Part shown: piece after piece, positions 34,540 through 44,873 of the stretch
How positions within the stretch are numbered: position 1 is the first letter of the stretch
Layout of the letters: each line of letters opens with the position of its first letter
Source: an uncultured Phocaeicola sp.
GTDB taxonomy: Bacteria > Bacteroidota > Bacteroidia > Bacteroidales > Bacteroidaceae
Direction of reading: 5' to 3'
Length of the DNA: 64,000 bases
Assembly: GCA_947581855.1 (NCBI GenBank)
Contig: CANPVZ010000007.1
Coordinates: 1-64,000 of the forward strand
Position numbers and translations under genes: made by a program
Notes under the pieces: model-generated
The model's database searches: none
What the model was told of the DNA's origin: nothing
The model's input: only the letters and a program-made list of their open reading frames with translations

Positions 34540-35613
34540 ATGTTTAGTGAAAAAAGAAGTAACACCTTACACGGTGTATTGTTGATTATACTCTTTTCGT
34601 GCTCCGCTTTTTATATTGCGGAAATACCTTTTGTGAAATCTCTTTCCTTTAGTCCGCTGATTGTCGGTATTATATTAGGTATGTTGTATGCCAACAGTTT
34701 ACGCAACCATTTGCCGGAAACATGGGTGCCCGGTATCAAGTTTTGTTCGAAACAAGTGCTTCGTGCCGGAATTGTGCTTTACGGTTTCCGCCTTACATTG
34801 GCTCAAGTGGCGGAAGTAGGGCTACCGGCGATTGTAGTGGATGCGATTGTGGTGACGTTTACGATCTTGTTGGGTATTTACTTCGGTAAATTATTGAAGA
34901 TGGACAAAGATACGGCATTGATGACTTCTACGGGAAGTGCTATTTGCGGAGCGGCGGCCGTATTAGGGGCTGAGCCTGTGGTGCGTTGCGAAAGCTATAA
35001 AACGGCGATAGCAGTTTCGACTGTCGTTATTTTCGGAACCATTTCTATGTTCTTGTATCCGATTATGTATCGTACAGGAATACTTGATGGGTTGGACAAT
35101 ACGGCAGTAGCGATTTATACGGGCAGTACTTTACATGAGGTAGCCCATGTGGCAGGGGCGGGTAATGCCATGGACCCGACCGATGCGTTGGGCGTTGCCG
35201 GCCCGGCTACCATTACAAAAATGATTCGTGTGATGATGTTGGCGCCGGTGTTGGTGATCATGAGCTTTGCCTTGGCCGGACGAAAGAAAGTAGGTGCAGA
35301 CGGTAGGGTAGTGAAAAGCAAGATCACCATACCTTATTTTGCTTTCGGTTTTATTGGTATAATTTGTCTTAATTCTCTGCTTCAGTGGCTATTTGGAGTA
35401 GAAAGCGTGAAAGAAATACCTCTTAACGGTGCGATAGAATATATCGATACATTTATGTTAACTATGGCTATGACAGCCTTGGGAGCGGAAACCAGTATCA
35501 ACAAATTTAAACAGGCAGGGGCAAAACCATTTATGTTGGCTGCTCTCTTATATATATGGTTGGTAGGCGGAGGCTATTTGCTTGCTAAATATTTAGTGCC
35601 TATACTGAATTAG
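34540..35613 (+). CDS. YeiH-family putative sulfate exporter (UPF0324)
   Basis: This 357-residue membrane protein has about ten hydrophobic segments and the family blocks ILGMLYANSL, KFCSKQVLRAGIVLYGFRLT and TSTGSAICGAAAVLGAEPVV. The YTGSTLHEVAHVAGAGNA stretch near 190-207 is characteristic. The family is annotated as a putative sulfate or sulfonate exporter. It is often paired with a LysR-type regulator (YeiE in E. coli), and such a regulator lies convergently just downstream here. A bidirectional hairpin separates them. The substrate is not established. Confidence 0.88.
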   Translation: MFSEKRSNTLHGVLLIILFSCSAFYIAEIPFVKSLSFSPLIVGIILGMLYANSLRNHLPETWVPGIKFCSKQVLRAGIVLYGFRLTLAQVAEVGLPAIVVDAIVVTFTILLGIYFGKLLKMDKDTALMTSTGSAICGAAAVLGAEPVVRCESYKTAIAVSTVVIFGTISMFLYPIMYRTGILDGLDNTAVAIYTGSTLHEVAHVAGAGNAMDPTDALGVAGPATITKMIRVMMLAPVLVIMSFALAGRKKVGADGRVVKSKITIPYFAFGFIGIICLNSLLQWLFGVESVKEIPLNGAIEYIDTFMLTMAMTALGAETSINKFKQAGAKPFMLAALLYIWLVGGGYLLAKYLVPILN

Positions 35614-35619
35614 TTTTTG

Positions 35620-35687
35620 GAGTTTTGCAAGTTACGTTTATTGGGAATAAAAGAAACCTCAGCTTGCAAAACTCTTGGATTTGTTTT
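35620..35687. terminator. Bidirectional terminator between yeiH-like and lysR genes
   Basis: GAGTTTTGCAAG (35620-35631) pairs perfectly with CTTGCAAAACTC (35663-35674); TTTGTTTTT follows on the plus side. It sits between two convergent genes. Confidence 0.75.
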
Positions 35688-35748
35688 TACTGGTTTTGTA
35701 TAAGGTCTACTCTTAATCCGTGGTTATCAGTGCTGAAAAAACAAGACT

Positions 35749-36648
35749 TTAGTCCGTATTACAGATTTTGCAAAAATCAATGAATGTCTGAGGAAGCCCG
35801 CCTTCCTGTCCCTGTGGCTGTACGAAATTCAATTCACGATACATAGGCATATCTTTGATTTCCACTACGCGGAATTTGCCGGCTTGCAATTCTCTTGTTA
35901 CGCTGCGAATGGAGATGATACCCAAACAATCTGCACATTCCAGGAAACGTTTAATGCTTTCCGTGCTGCCTAGATGCATGACTATGTTGAGCGAGCTCAA
36001 TTTAATGTGGTGTTGCATAAGTGCTTGCTCTATGACGTCTAATGTACCAGAACCACGTTCCCTGAGAACCAAAGGAAGACGTTCCAATTCTTCCGGCGAA
36101 ATCTCTTCGGGTATGTTTAGCCCGTCTTTTCCTCCAGTGCGGAGAATGGCAACCAGTTCGTCATCTAAGAAATAGGTATATTTCAGGTTAGGTAGACGGG
36201 ATATGCCCTCAACCAGTCCTAAATCAATCTGATGTTCTTGCAAAGCCTGTTCTATCTCCCGTGTATTTCCATTAAGTAGTGATACTTTTACTTTCGGAAA
36301 TTTGGAAGTGAATTGCGCCAATAAAGGAGGCAACACGTATTGCGCTATAGTAGTGCTGGCGCCCAAGCGCAATTCGCCGGTATATTCTCCCTGAAGAAGA
36401 CTCATTTCATAGGCAAGCCGGTTATATTCCTCCAGAATATGCTCGCTGCGTTCTAACAATAATTTTCCTGCTTCAGTTAAAGCGATTTTATTTCCCAAAC
36501 GTTCGAACAGGCGAACCTTATATTGCGATTCTAACTCTTGCACATGTTTAGTTGTGGCGGGTTGGCTGATAAATAGCTCCTGCGCCGCTTTTGTATAACT
36601 GAGACTGCGTGCTACGCAACAAAATACTTTTAGTCTGAAATCGGACAT
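35749..36648 (-). CDS. LysR-family transcriptional regulator (CysB/YeiE-like)
   Basis: This 299-residue regulator has an N-terminal winged helix (about 1-60: FCCVARSLSYTKAAQELFISQPATTKHVQELE) and a C-terminal effector domain (about 88-295: ELRLGASTTIAQYVLPPLLAQF). These match the YeiE/CysB branch. It probably senses a small sulfur-related or other anion. Its convergent neighbour is the YeiH-type exporter, a pairing found in other bacteria, so control of that gene is a reasonable inference. Its own promoter could not be fixed with confidence. Confidence 0.9.
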   Translation of the reverse strand: MSDFRLKVFCCVARSLSYTKAAQELFISQPATTKHVQELESQYKVRLFERLGNKIALTEAGKLLLERSEHILEEYNRLAYEMSLLQGEYTGELRLGASTTIAQYVLPPLLAQFTSKFPKVKVSLLNGNTREIEQALQEHQIDLGLVEGISRLPNLKYTYFLDDELVAILRTGGKDGLNIPEEISPEELERLPLVLRERGSGTLDVIEQALMQHHIKLSSLNIVMHLGSTESIKRFLECADCLGIISIRSVTRELQAGKFRVVEIKDMPMYRELNFVQPQGQEGGLPQTFIDFCKICNTD

Positions 36649-36747
36649 TCTATTCAGTTATTTAGATTTTGCAAGTTCATGATGATGTCAATAAAGGAGT
36701 GCTTATTTTATCCCTTACTTTCATGCTTTTTTCCTTGCCTCCGTATG

Positions 36748-37335
36748 TTACTTTAAATCTTTAGGAGTAATCCCGAAGGAATTAAGTAGCGAATGCCCTA
36801 ATTCTTCATGCCGGAAGTTAGGAAATGTTTCTCCGTCTTTCGGATTCATACTGAAAGATATGAATTGGGTTTCCTTTATCGTCGCAAGGTTTTCCACACT
36901 TCGTGGCGGACATTCGTTTAAATCAACAATTAAAGCCGCAAGAGATGTCTTTTCCTCTGTACAAAGGAACTGTGCCAGTTCGAGTGCGGCATTACAACTT
37001 GTATCATGCCCTAAGGTAGGGAGCGACCAGAAAATAAATTGTCCCATACTGTCACGGTAACAATTATCGTGAAATTCTTCAGCCAAATCGGATGGAGTGC
37101 AAAAAGTGAATTTCTCTTCTCTGCCTTCTCGGGTAAGGTACACCATGATATTTCGTTCTCCCGGTTCAAAGCCCATTTGAAAAGCGATACTGTTGATAAA
37201 TGTACCGAAATCAGCTTTGGGTAACGGATGTCCTAGCACATTGTTGCTGAAGAATTGTGACAGCCCTTTTCCCGTTCTATCCAGATAAGCTGCATCGATA
37301 AAGATAGCCGCATCCGCTTTGAATTTTTGTTTCAT
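36748..37335 (-). CDS. Bacteroidales protein of unknown function (DUF6621-like)
   Basis: This 195-residue protein has no signal peptide or membrane segment. It starts KADAAIFIDAAYLDRTGKGL, a strand with an acidic residue and a short loop that recalls the first strand of NYN/PIN nucleases, but the later acidic residues could not be placed with confidence. Later parts read IVDLNECPPRSVENLAT and FRHEELGHSLLNSFGI. From memory it belongs to a Bacteroidales-only family (DUF6621). The promoter TAACTTTG (minus strand, 37358-37365) with TTG at 37388-37390 is good, so the gene is expressed on its own. Confidence 0.65.
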   Translation of the reverse strand: MKQKFKADAAIFIDAAYLDRTGKGLSQFFSNNVLGHPLPKADFGTFINSIAFQMGFEPGERNIMVYLTREGREEKFTFCTPSDLAEEFHDNCYRDSMGQFIFWSLPTLGHDTSCNAALELAQFLCTEEKTSLAALIVDLNECPPRSVENLATIKETQFISFSMNPKDGETFPNFRHEELGHSLLNSFGITPKDLK

Positions 37336-38143
37336 ACTACTATTTTGTTTAGTGGGGCAAAGTTAGTAAAAAGAGTGAGATACAGAACAATTATCCTAGA
37401 GTTATGCACATTTCTAAGTTTTGTTGTCTTGAAACCTAAGATTTATAGCACTGCATGGCAGGATGAATTCTTGTGAATTTTAAGCTTCTCCCCTTGGATT
37501 TACGTATTTCTTTTTCTTTTCTCTTCTTTTTCTCTTGGAATAAGGTATTTCACTTTTTCTTTCCCCAAGGAAAAAGTTTGTATTATGTGTATATGCTTGT
37601 ATTTTACAGGGATGCATCCTAATGGGTTGGTAGATGAAAGGTTACTTATATGTATAAATGAACCTAGTTTTGTATAAAAGGGAAAATGGGCGGTTATCTA
37701 TCAAGTCTTGGATATAACTAAACTATAATCTTATAGTCTGGGAATCCTGAGGTAATTGTTTTTTCTTCAATGCTTTCCCCTAACAAAACAAGGACTTTCT
37801 GCAGATGGGATATTCATATTACTTTTACTTCTGTGAAATGCAATTATTTTAAAGAAAATAATAGTAATTTTTATTATTATTGCTTATATTAGGCGACATA
37901 AATCTTAATAATACTATAATCTATGTAAATGCCGTTTTATTGATTCACTATCCTGATCCTTGTGGTAACGTGATATATCTTTTAATTGATGTGGGAAATG
38001 GAATGCCTCTCCTTCTTCTCCGACTGATATGTTATTTACATTTCAAATGGCTATGACAAAAATGGATTGTTAAACTATTTTTTGTGTATGATTTTAATAG
38101 TGTTTTTTGCTGTTCGCTGTGAACCTTTAAAATACGAAGGCTT
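37336..38143. other. Long AT-rich intergenic region without visible genes
   Basis: About 800 bases with no open frame of note. It holds the promoter of the gene at 36748 (37358-37390, minus strand). A pyrimidine-rich stretch near 37486-37580 is bounded by CCCCTTGG and CCAAGG, and may be a hairpin. Long AT-rich sequence continues to the start of the secreted protein at 38144. The content suggests decayed DNA or an untranslated RNA; neither can be shown. Confidence 0.5.
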
Positions 38144-38668
38144 ATGAAAAGATTATTTGGTTTACTGATTGCATTAATCGTTATTTGTGAAGCCTCGTAT
38201 TCCCAACAATTTAAATCTTTAGAAGAATGTAGAAGTATACAGGATACGGCTCGATTTATGAAATATTTTTTTGTAGAAAAGAATCTGTCTCTTTTTAAAG
38301 GGAAAAAGGTTGGTCTTATGTATCCTCTTTTGGAGGCAATGCTTCCAATAGAAGATGTTTCTCTGCTTGAAACTAGTCCATATATAGATCCTGAAGCTAA
38401 ATCATATGCTGAGGGGATTCGGTTGGAGTATCAATCTAGAGAAGAAATTTTACGCAGATTTCGTACAAATGAGCCTATATTTGGGTTCGACATATATTTT
38501 GAAGATACTCATGTGGAAGCTTATAAGGTTTGGCAGCGAATACCGGAAGAGAAATTTGGATATAATAAAGAACTGCTTCCCTATGTAGGGGATTTTATAG
38601 TGAAGGATATTAAAGTTTACCTTCTAAATTATGATGATAAGTATCTTATGAGGCCTAATGAGGAGTAG
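38144..38668 (+). CDS. Small secreted protein of unknown function
   Basis: This 174-residue protein has a clear signal peptide (MKRLFGLLIALIVICEASYS) and no further membrane segment. The mature part is acidic and contains SREEILRRFRTNEPIFGFDI and VGDFIVKDIKVYLLNYDD. No family could be named. A distant relation to cysteine-free periplasmic binding folds cannot be judged. It lies in an AT-rich region between a long empty gap and clpB, and its codon use is AT-rich like that gap. Confidence 0.7.
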   Translation: MKRLFGLLIALIVICEASYSQQFKSLEECRSIQDTARFMKYFFVEKNLSLFKGKKVGLMYPLLEAMLPIEDVSLLETSPYIDPEAKSYAEGIRLEYQSREEILRRFRTNEPIFGFDIYFEDTHVEAYKVWQRIPEEKFGYNKELLPYVGDFIVKDIKVYLLNYDDKYLMRPNEE

Positions 38669-38812
38669 GCTATCTGTCTTTTGAACAAGACAAAAGTTCA
38701 GTTGTTGTGAGTTATATATCTGACAATATGTCAAATAGGAAGGATTGGCAAACAGTTTGACGCATGCTATATAGATATCTGAAAATGAAATATAAAGAAA
38801 GGAGACAACTAT

Positions 38813-41401
38813 ATGAACTTTAACAATTTTACAATCAAATCGCAGGAGGCTGTGCAAGAAGCGGTAAATGCAGTCCAGAGCCGTGGACAGCAGGCTATTG
38901 AACCTGTTCATTTGATGGCGGGAGTGTTGAAAGTAGGCGAGAATGTAACGAACTTCATTTTCCAAAAGTTGGGAATGAATGCGCAACAGATTGCCCTTAT
39001 AATCGACCGCCAAATGGAATCTTTGCCGAAAGTATCGGGCGGAGAACCTTATTTAAGCCGTGAAAGCAACGAAGTGTTGCAAAAGGCTACTCAATATGCC
39101 AAAGAAATGGGGGATGAGTATGTAGCTTTAGAGGAAATAATTTTAGCATTGTTGAATGTAAAGAGTACAGTATCTACTATTTTAAAGGATGCCGGTATGA
39201 CGGAAAGAGACTTGAAAGCCGCCATTACCGAGTTGAGGAAAGGCGAGAAGGTGACTTCGCAATCCAGTGAGGATACCTATCAGTCGTTGAGTAAATATGC
39301 TATCAATTTGAATGAAGCGGCACGTAGCGGCAAGCTCGATCCGGTTATCGGGCGGGATGAAGAGATACGACGGGTATTACAAATTTTGAGTCGCCGTACG
39401 AAAAACAACCCGATATTGATAGGTGAACCGGGTACTGGTAAAACGGCTATTGTAGAGGGGTTGGCGCACCGTATCTTGCGCGGTGATGTACCGGAGAATT
39501 TGAAAGACAAACAGATCTATTCGTTGGATATGGGTGCTTTAGTGGCTGGTGCCAAATATAAGGGTGAGTTTGAGGAGCGTTTAAAATCCGTTATCAATGA
39601 AGTAATAAAATCGGAAGGAAATATTATTCTATTTATTGATGAAATCCATACTTTGGTGGGTGCCGGAAAAGGTGAAGGCGCTATGGATGCTGCCAATATA
39701 TTGAAACCCGCGTTGGCACGTGGTGAGTTGCGTTCTATCGGTGCGACAACATTGAATGAGTATCAAAAATACTTTGAGAAAGATAAGGCGTTGGAGCGTC
39801 GTTTCCAAACGGTGATGGTAAACGAACCGGATACTTTGAGTACTATTTCCATTCTTCGTGGGTTGAAAGAGCGTTACGAGAATCACCATAAGGTACGTAT
39901 TAAAGATGATGCGATTATAGCAGCGGTAGAGCTTTCTAATCGATATATTACCGACCGTTTTTTGCCGGATAAAGCTATCGACCTGATGGATGAGGCTGCT
40001 GCAAAGCTTCGTATGGAACGTGATTCTGTACCGGAAGAGTTGGATGAAATATCTCGTCACTTGAAACAATTGGAAATTGAGCGCGAAGCCATTAAGCGGG
40101 AAAAGGATGAAGTAAAACTAAAACAGTTGAATAAAGAGATTGCCGAGTTGAAAGAACAGGAGAACTCTTATAAGGCTAAATGGCAGAGTGAGAAAGCTTT
40201 GGTGAATAAGATTCAGCAAAATAAGCAAGAGATAGAGCAGTTGAAATTTGAAGCGGACAAAGCGGAACGGGAAGGTGATTATGGAAAAGTAGCCGAAATT
40301 CGTTACGGTAAATTGCAGGCGTTGAATGATGAAATTGCTCATATACAGACTGAACTGAAACACCAACAAGGTGATTCGGCTATGATTAAAGAAGAGGTGA
40401 CGGCCGAAGATATTGCTGATGTGGTATCTCGTTGGACGGGTATTCCGGTTAGCAAGATGTTGCAAAGTGAGCGTGACAAACTGTTACACTTGGAAGAAGA
40501 ACTTCATTTACGTGTGGTAGGACAAGATGAGGCGATTACCGCTGTGTCTGATGCAGTGCGCCGGAGCCGTGCCGGATTGCAAGATCCAAAACGCCCTATC
40601 GGTTCGTTTATCTTTTTAGGCACTACAGGTGTCGGTAAGACGGAATTGGCGAAAGCTTTGGCAGAGTATTTATTCGATGACGAATCGTTGATGACACGTA
40701 TTGATATGAGTGAGTATCAGGAGAAACATTCTGTTTCACGTTTGATTGGAGCGCCTCCGGGATATATAGGATATGATGAGGGCGGACAATTGACTGAGGC
40801 AGTGCGGCGTAAACCTTATTCTGTTGTATTGTTTGATGAGATAGAGAAGGCGCATCCAGATGTATTTAATATCTTGCTACAAGTGCTTGATGATGGTCGG
40901 TTGACAGATAATAAAGGACGTACGGTGAATTTTAAGAATACCATTATTATCATGACTTCCAATTTGGGTAGCACTTATATTCAGAGCCAGTTTGAGAAGA
41001 TCAATGACGAAAATCGGGAAGTGGTGATTGAAGAAACCAAGAAGGAGGTACTTTCCATGTTAAAGAAGACTATCCGTCCGGAATTTCTGAATCGTATAGA
41101 TGAAACCATTATGTTCCTGCCGTTAAATAAAGAAGAAATTGAGCAGATTGTGATGTTACAGATCGATGGTATCAAAAATATGCTGGCAAATAATGGCGTA
41201 ACTTTGGAAATGACCGACGAGGCAATTCGTTTTATTGCAAGTACGGGTTACGATCCTGAGTTCGGAGCTCGTCCGGTGAAACGTGCTATCCAACGTTATT
41301 TATTGAATGATTTGTCGAAAAAACTGTTATCGCAAGAAGTAGATCGGAGCAAGCCGATTATTGTGGAGACAGGAGGTGATGGGTTGATATTCAGAAATTA
41401 A
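38813..41401 (+). CDS. clpB: Disaggregase ClpB
   Basis: This 862-residue AAA+ chaperone works as a hexamer with DnaK to pull proteins out of aggregates. The parts in order are the N-terminal double Clp repeat (about 1-145), the first ATPase with Walker [10 protein letters not shown] (about 204-212), the middle coiled coil (about 410-525, rich in Lys, Glu and Gln), the second ATPase with GTTGVGKTE (about 602-610), and the small C-terminal domain. The long coiled coil separates it from ClpA and ClpC. A terminator follows 20 bases after the stop. No heat-shock promoter element could be recognised. Confidence 0.97.
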   Translation: MNFNNFTIKSQEAVQEAVNAVQSRGQQAIEPVHLMAGVLKVGENVTNFIFQKLGMNAQQIALIIDRQMESLPKVSGGEPYLSRESNEVLQKATQYAKEMGDEYVALEEIILALLNVKSTVSTILKDAGMTERDLKAAITELRKGEKVTSQSSEDTYQSLSKYAINLNEAARSGKLDPVIGRDEEIRRVLQILSRRTKNNPILIGEPGTGKTAIVEGLAHRILRGDVPENLKDKQIYSLDMGALVAGAKYKGEFEERLKSVINEVIKSEGNIILFIDEIHTLVGAGKGEGAMDAANILKPALARGELRSIGATTLNEYQKYFEKDKALERRFQTVMVNEPDTLSTISILRGLKERYENHHKVRIKDDAIIAAVELSNRYITDRFLPDKAIDLMDEAAAKLRMERDSVPEELDEISRHLKQLEIEREAIKREKDEVKLKQLNKEIAELKEQENSYKAKWQSEKALVNKIQQNKQEIEQLKFEADKAEREGDYGKVAEIRYGKLQALNDEIAHIQTELKHQQGDSAMIKEEVTAEDIADVVSRWTGIPVSKMLQSERDKLLHLEEELHLRVVGQDEAITAVSDAVRRSRAGLQDPKRPIGSFIFLGTTGVGKTELAKALAEYLFDDESLMTRIDMSEYQEKHSVSRLIGAPPGYIGYDEGGQLTEAVRRKPYSVVLFDEIEKAHPDVFNILLQVLDDGRLTDNKGRTVNFKNTIIIMTSNLGSTYIQSQFEKINDENREVVIEETKKEVLSMLKKTIRPEFLNRIDETIMFLPLNKEEIEQIVMLQIDGIKNMLANNGVTLEMTDEAIRFIASTGYDPEFGARPVKRAIQRYLLNDLSKKLLSQEVDRSKPIIVETGGDGLIFRN

Positions 41402-41423
41402 AACGCAGATGAGTTTATAATTG

Positions 41424-41476
41424 CAGATTACACGGGATATACTAACAAGGTATGAGCCTGTGTAATCTGTTTTTTT
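41424..41476 (+). terminator. Intrinsic terminator of clpB
   Basis: CAGATTACACGGG (41424-41436) pairs with CCTGTGTAATCTG (41457-41469), with one mismatch, and is followed by seven T. Confidence 0.85.
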
Positions 41477-41804
41477 ATTTAATTCTAATCTGTATCGATC
41501 TGTTTCTGGAAGGCTTTATTGAATTCTTTTTTGGTGTATTTGGCTTTTACGGATAATGGTGATCTCTTACGAATAAACAGCTAAGAATGAGCCGAAAGAA
41601 TGTTCAGAAGAAACCGAATGTAGTGAAGGGATTTGATTGGAAATTGGAATCCGGTTGTATGGTTCTGAATCAATAAAGGAAGTCCTGAAAAACGGAGTGT
41701 TTACACTTGTATCTACCGTTTTTCAGGACTTCAGGCTTGTAATTTAGATTTAAATCTTTTGTTTGTTACAATTTACGGGGTTAATTTGAGAGGAGAAACA
41801 GAAA
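41477..41804. other. Convergent intergenic region clpB/DUF5606
   Basis: No gene is seen. Apart from the hairpin listed at 41680-41731, the region is AT-rich and contains AATCTGTATCGATCTG-like words related to the terminator upstream. Confidence 0.6.
41680..41731. terminator. Perfect 16-bp hairpin between clpB and the DUF5606 gene
   Basis: AAGTCCTGAAAAACGG (41680-41695) pairs perfectly with CCGTTTTTCAGGACTT (41716-41731). It lies 74 bases after the stop of the minus-strand DUF5606 gene and probably ends that transcript. Confidence 0.75.
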
Positions 41805-42245
41805 TTATTCAGTAACTTTAGTTTCTTCCTCAGCTACTTCTTCTGTTGTTTTCTCTTCAAATTCCGTAATACCGTTCTGAATTAGAATGTTGTACCATGA
41901 AAGCAACTTCTTGATATCATTATTGTAAACACGGTCACGATCGAAGTTAGGCAGTACTTCGGCAAAATAGCTTTGCAATTCTTGTGCAGAAGCTTTTTTG
42001 ATATTAAGGGATACCGGAGCTCCGTTTTCTTTAGCTTTTACCGCTTCCAGCACTTTGCTCAATGGGATATCATCTTCGGTTGTATACATGGAAATGTCGC
42101 CTAATGAAGTCACTTTATCGTTACCGCGAGCCGGTAGACGTTTTTTTGTATCATCAAGTGTTTCCACTATCAGCATATTTCTTCCTTGGGAAATCAATTT
42201 AAACAATCCCGGTTTACCCGAGATAGACAAAATAGTTTTCAACAT
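41805..42245 (-). CDS. DUF5606 domain protein
   Basis: This 146-residue protein is a Bacteroidetes-specific small cytoplasmic protein. The first 50 residues (TILSISGKPGLFKLISQGRN, then MLIVETLD) look like a small beta-barrel as in SH3-like folds. The middle (LSKVLEAVKAKENGAPVSLN) and YFAEVLPNFDRDRVYNNDIK are helical and end in an acidic tail (EEVAEEETKVTE). The function is unknown; the family name is from recollection of similar sequences. A proper promoter (42282-42313) lies upstream. Confidence 0.78.
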   Translation of the reverse strand: MLKTILSISGKPGLFKLISQGRNMLIVETLDDTKKRLPARGNDKVTSLGDISMYTTEDDIPLSKVLEAVKAKENGAPVSLNIKKASAQELQSYFAEVLPNFDRDRVYNNDIKKLLSWYNILIQNGITEFEEKTTEEVAEEETKVTE

Positions 42246-42281
42246 AGCTTTTCGTATTTATTGTTTTTACAATTCTTAATG

Positions 42282-42313
42282 CAAAAGTACTATTCATAGC
42301 GGATACTAACAAA
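42282..42313 (-). promoter_or_regulatory. Promoter of the DUF5606 gene
   Basis: On the minus strand TTTG (42310-42313), a 20-base spacer and TACTTTTG (42282-42289) fit the consensus exactly; the ATG begins 36 bases later. Confidence 0.75.
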
Positions 42314-42907
42314 GTAATAGCAACAAAAAAAGTTTTTATTAAACAAATATTAGGAAACGGAACTCTGCTTACTTGTAGATAATTTTGTCATTTTGAATGG
42401 TAAAGATTCGTTTTTGTTTGGCATTGGATAGATTATGCAATCAGTAAGTGAGTGTGTTTGTGAGATATGAATAGCAAGGATTGGATTTTACTTTCATTTT
42501 GTAACTAGTATAAAGTGTTGGTTGGTATATCTTTTGAATATTAATAGTTTATTCTTAGGTTATCTGATAATCTAATGGTTGCTATTCGTTTTTTAGAATA
42601 AAATAGTCCGTATTCATAAATATCATTTCTTTATTTGATATAAAAAAACTGAGAATCCAGCCTCTTAAACTTGATATTAAAGATAAATTATAGGAGGATT
42701 GTCTAAAAAGTCTGAAAGTTTAAAGTAAATCTTTCAATTTAGAATTGATAGTACCCAAGTATAGAAGAAAGCGCCACTTCATATCTAATTCTTATAGGTT
42801 AAAGTGGCACTTTTATTTATTCAGTTACAATTTATTACTTTAGCTAATTCAATTTTTATTTTTTGGATAGCCCCATCTTTGCTCCGTTTGTTTGTACGGG
42901 AAGAAAA
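42314..42907. other. AT-rich intergenic region upstream of DUF5606, downstream of coaE
   Basis: No gene is seen. The only structure recognised is the coaE-side terminator hairpin at 42768-42816. Confidence 0.6.
42768..42816 (-). terminator. Terminator of the nusB-yajC-ybbR-coaE set
   Basis: GCGCCACTT (42771-42779) pairs with AAGTGGCAC (42801-42809), with one wobble. On the minus strand the stem is followed by CTTTCTTCT. It lies about 90 bases after the coaE stop. Confidence 0.65.
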
Positions 42908-43483
42908 TCACTTTAGTAACTTTAGCACTTGTGGTAGGAGAGGGGTCTTTTCGTCATTGGTAATCACGATATCTGCCATATGGCATTTTTCTTCATCACT
43001 CATCTGACGGAGTATGCGGTTGCGAATTTGTTCTTCTGAAGCCTTATCCCGTAGCATGGCGCGTTGCAAGCGTAGTTCCAACGGAGCGTACACCATAACG
43101 ATTCGGTCGACTGTTTCGGCAAAGCCGGCTTCTATCAGAATAGCTGATTCTACGGCTATTATCGGATAATCAGCATGTTTTTTACACCATTGTATGAAAT
43201 CTTCCTTTACACGTGGATGGATAATGGCATTAATTTGGTTGGCGTGTTCCTCTTTGGCAAACAAGTAAGCGGCAAGATAAGGACGGTTTAGTGAACCATC
43301 GGGTAAATATACTTCTGTTCCCAGTAAAGTGATGAGTTGCCGGCGGATTTCGGAGTCTTCGTTTGTTAAGCGCTTAGCTTCGTTATCCGTCAGATAAACC
43401 GGAATTCCCATTATGCCAAGTAAGTGGGACACAACCGATTTTCCACTACCGATACCTCCGGTAATACCTAGTTTAATTGTCAT
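42908..43483 (-). CDS. coaE: Dephospho-CoA kinase
   Basis: This 191-residue kinase makes coenzyme A from dephospho-CoA and ATP. The P-loop GGIGSGKS is at 9-16, followed by DNEAKRLT with the conserved aspartate. [21 protein letters not shown] and the lid region [17 protein letters not shown] complete the family pattern. The length is normal. Its start lies 11 bases inside the end of the YbbR-domain gene, so it is translationally coupled to the nusB-yajC set. Confidence 0.96.
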   Translation of the reverse strand: MTIKLGITGGIGSGKSVVSHLLGIMGIPVYLTDNEAKRLTNEDSEIRRQLITLLGTEVYLPDGSLNRPYLAAYLFAKEEHANQINAIIHPRVKEDFIQWCKKHADYPIIAVESAILIEAGFAETVDRIVMVYAPLELRLQRAMLRDKASEEQIRNRILRQMSDEEKCHMADIVITNDEKTPLLPQVLKLLK

Positions 43484-44486
43484 TCGATGTGTTCTGTTCT
43501 ATTAAGAAGTCTATTTCACTAGGAGAGATTCGTATATGACCGACATCTTTCGGCATATTCTTTAATTTTACCGTATACTTATCGTTTTTGCATTTCAGAA
43601 GTTCTTTATATGGAATTTCAATACTGAAATAGTCGGCCGTTATATCTTTAAAACGGCTTAACCCCACTTGGAAAGTAACCTTAACCTTCGAGGGAAAGGT
43701 TTTTAATGATTTGTTAATGGGGAAACCGGTTCCTTTGATGGGGACTTCTACTGTTTTTTCCGTATAAATATCTACTAAAAAGCGTATGTCAATAAAGTTT
43801 GGTACAAATTTGGCTCCTTTTATTCTTTTCAACACCGTACGTGTTACGGTAGTATCCGTCATATTTTTCAGTTCTATCGGTTCTGTGTAAGCATAACGGA
43901 TTGTATCCAATATCTTTTCGGGAGCAAAAACTGTCACCGAGTCCGGACGGTATTGTACTTTCGAAATGTAATACTGTTGCCCGGCTGTGTAATGTCCAAC
44001 CAATTGCACAGGCACTTTTTTTGCTTTTTCCCTTGTATAGATAATATCCAATGTATCTGGTTTCATAGAGGTTATCCTTGAAGAGATGAGCAATTGTGAA
44101 GCGATGAACTTCTGTAAGTTGCTGGAAAGAAGCCTTATCTGATTTCCCGATTTGGAATAATCTTTGAAATCTAAGGTTATAGGATAAAAGCTCTGGCCAA
44201 ATAAATAATTCATTAATACAGTGCCCTTATCTTTTACTGTGACGCGTACTTCTTGCGGCGGCGGTAAAGTGAGCACCACATCATCAGGTACATTTTTTAA
44301 TCGTAGAGGAATGGCAAATTCCGCTTCGTAGTCATAGTTTAAGGTTTGGATGAGCCAGAAAAAAGAAGCTACAAAAAAGAAAAATAAAAAAATCAGAAAC
44401 TCCCTGTTCTTTCTACTGAGCAGGAAGTCCCTGATTTGTTTGGTAATTTTGGAAATATTTGTTCGTATGTTCTTTTTGTCGGGCAT
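43473..44486 (-). CDS. YbbR-domain membrane protein
   Basis: This 337-residue protein has a basic N-terminus, one membrane segment (about 31-50: [20 protein letters not shown]) and an extracytoplasmic part of two or three YbbR-like repeats ([20 protein letters not shown] and [20 protein letters not shown]). In Firmicutes such repeats (CdaR) regulate the diadenylate cyclase CdaA. No cdaA is adjacent here, so that role is not supported by context. It lies between yajC (11 bases) and coaE (overlap), an order found in Bacteroidales. Confidence 0.85.
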   Translation of the reverse strand: MPDKKNIRTNISKITKQIRDFLLSRKNREFLIFLFFFFVASFFWLIQTLNYDYEAEFAIPLRLKNVPDDVVLTLPPPQEVRVTVKDKGTVLMNYLFGQSFYPITLDFKDYSKSGNQIRLLSSNLQKFIASQLLISSRITSMKPDTLDIIYTREKAKKVPVQLVGHYTAGQQYYISKVQYRPDSVTVFAPEKILDTIRYAYTEPIELKNMTDTTVTRTVLKRIKGAKFVPNFIDIRFLVDIYTEKTVEVPIKGTGFPINKSLKTFPSKVKVTFQVGLSRFKDITADYFSIEIPYKELLKCKNDKYTVKLKNMPKDVGHIRISPSEIDFLIEQNTSNDN

Positions 44487-44497
44487 CTTAAACTCCC

Positions 44498-44815
44498 TTA
44501 TTTTGCAGCGTTTTGCTGTTGTGTAGTAGGAGCGTCTGCGAAAATTGAATTACGGTCGATTCTAATCTTTACATTCGCTGCGATTTCTAAAACGACAACG
44601 TTATCTTCGAGTTCTTTAATTTTTCCGTAGATTCCTCCGGCTGTAACAACCGACTGTCCGATTTCCAAATTCTTACGGAAATTCATAATTTGTTTTTGCT
44701 TCTTGTTCTGAGGACGAATCATAAAGAAGTACATAATAGCGAAGATGGCAACCATCATTACAATAAACGAAAGGTTTGAACCACCTGCTTGTAGAAAAAC
44801 TGTTAATAAGCTCAT
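44498..44815 (-). CDS. yajC: Sec translocase accessory subunit YajC
   Basis: This 105-residue inner-membrane protein has one membrane helix (about 16-34: LSFIVMMVAIFAIMYFFMI), then the conserved RPQNKKQKQIMNFRKNLEIGQ and VVTAGGIYGKI blocks. YajC joins SecD and SecF in protein export. The gene is between nusB (58 bases) and the YbbR gene (11 bases) and is probably transcribed from the nusB promoter. Confidence 0.95.
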   Translation of the reverse strand: MSLLTVFLQAGGSNLSFIVMMVAIFAIMYFFMIRPQNKKQKQIMNFRKNLEIGQSVVTAGGIYGKIKELEDNVVVLEIAANVKIRIDRNSIFADAPTTQQQNAAK

Positions 44816-44873
44816 AATCTTTAATTATTAATGTTTAATATAAATCGTTCCGAAGAACAACTAACAAAGATAT

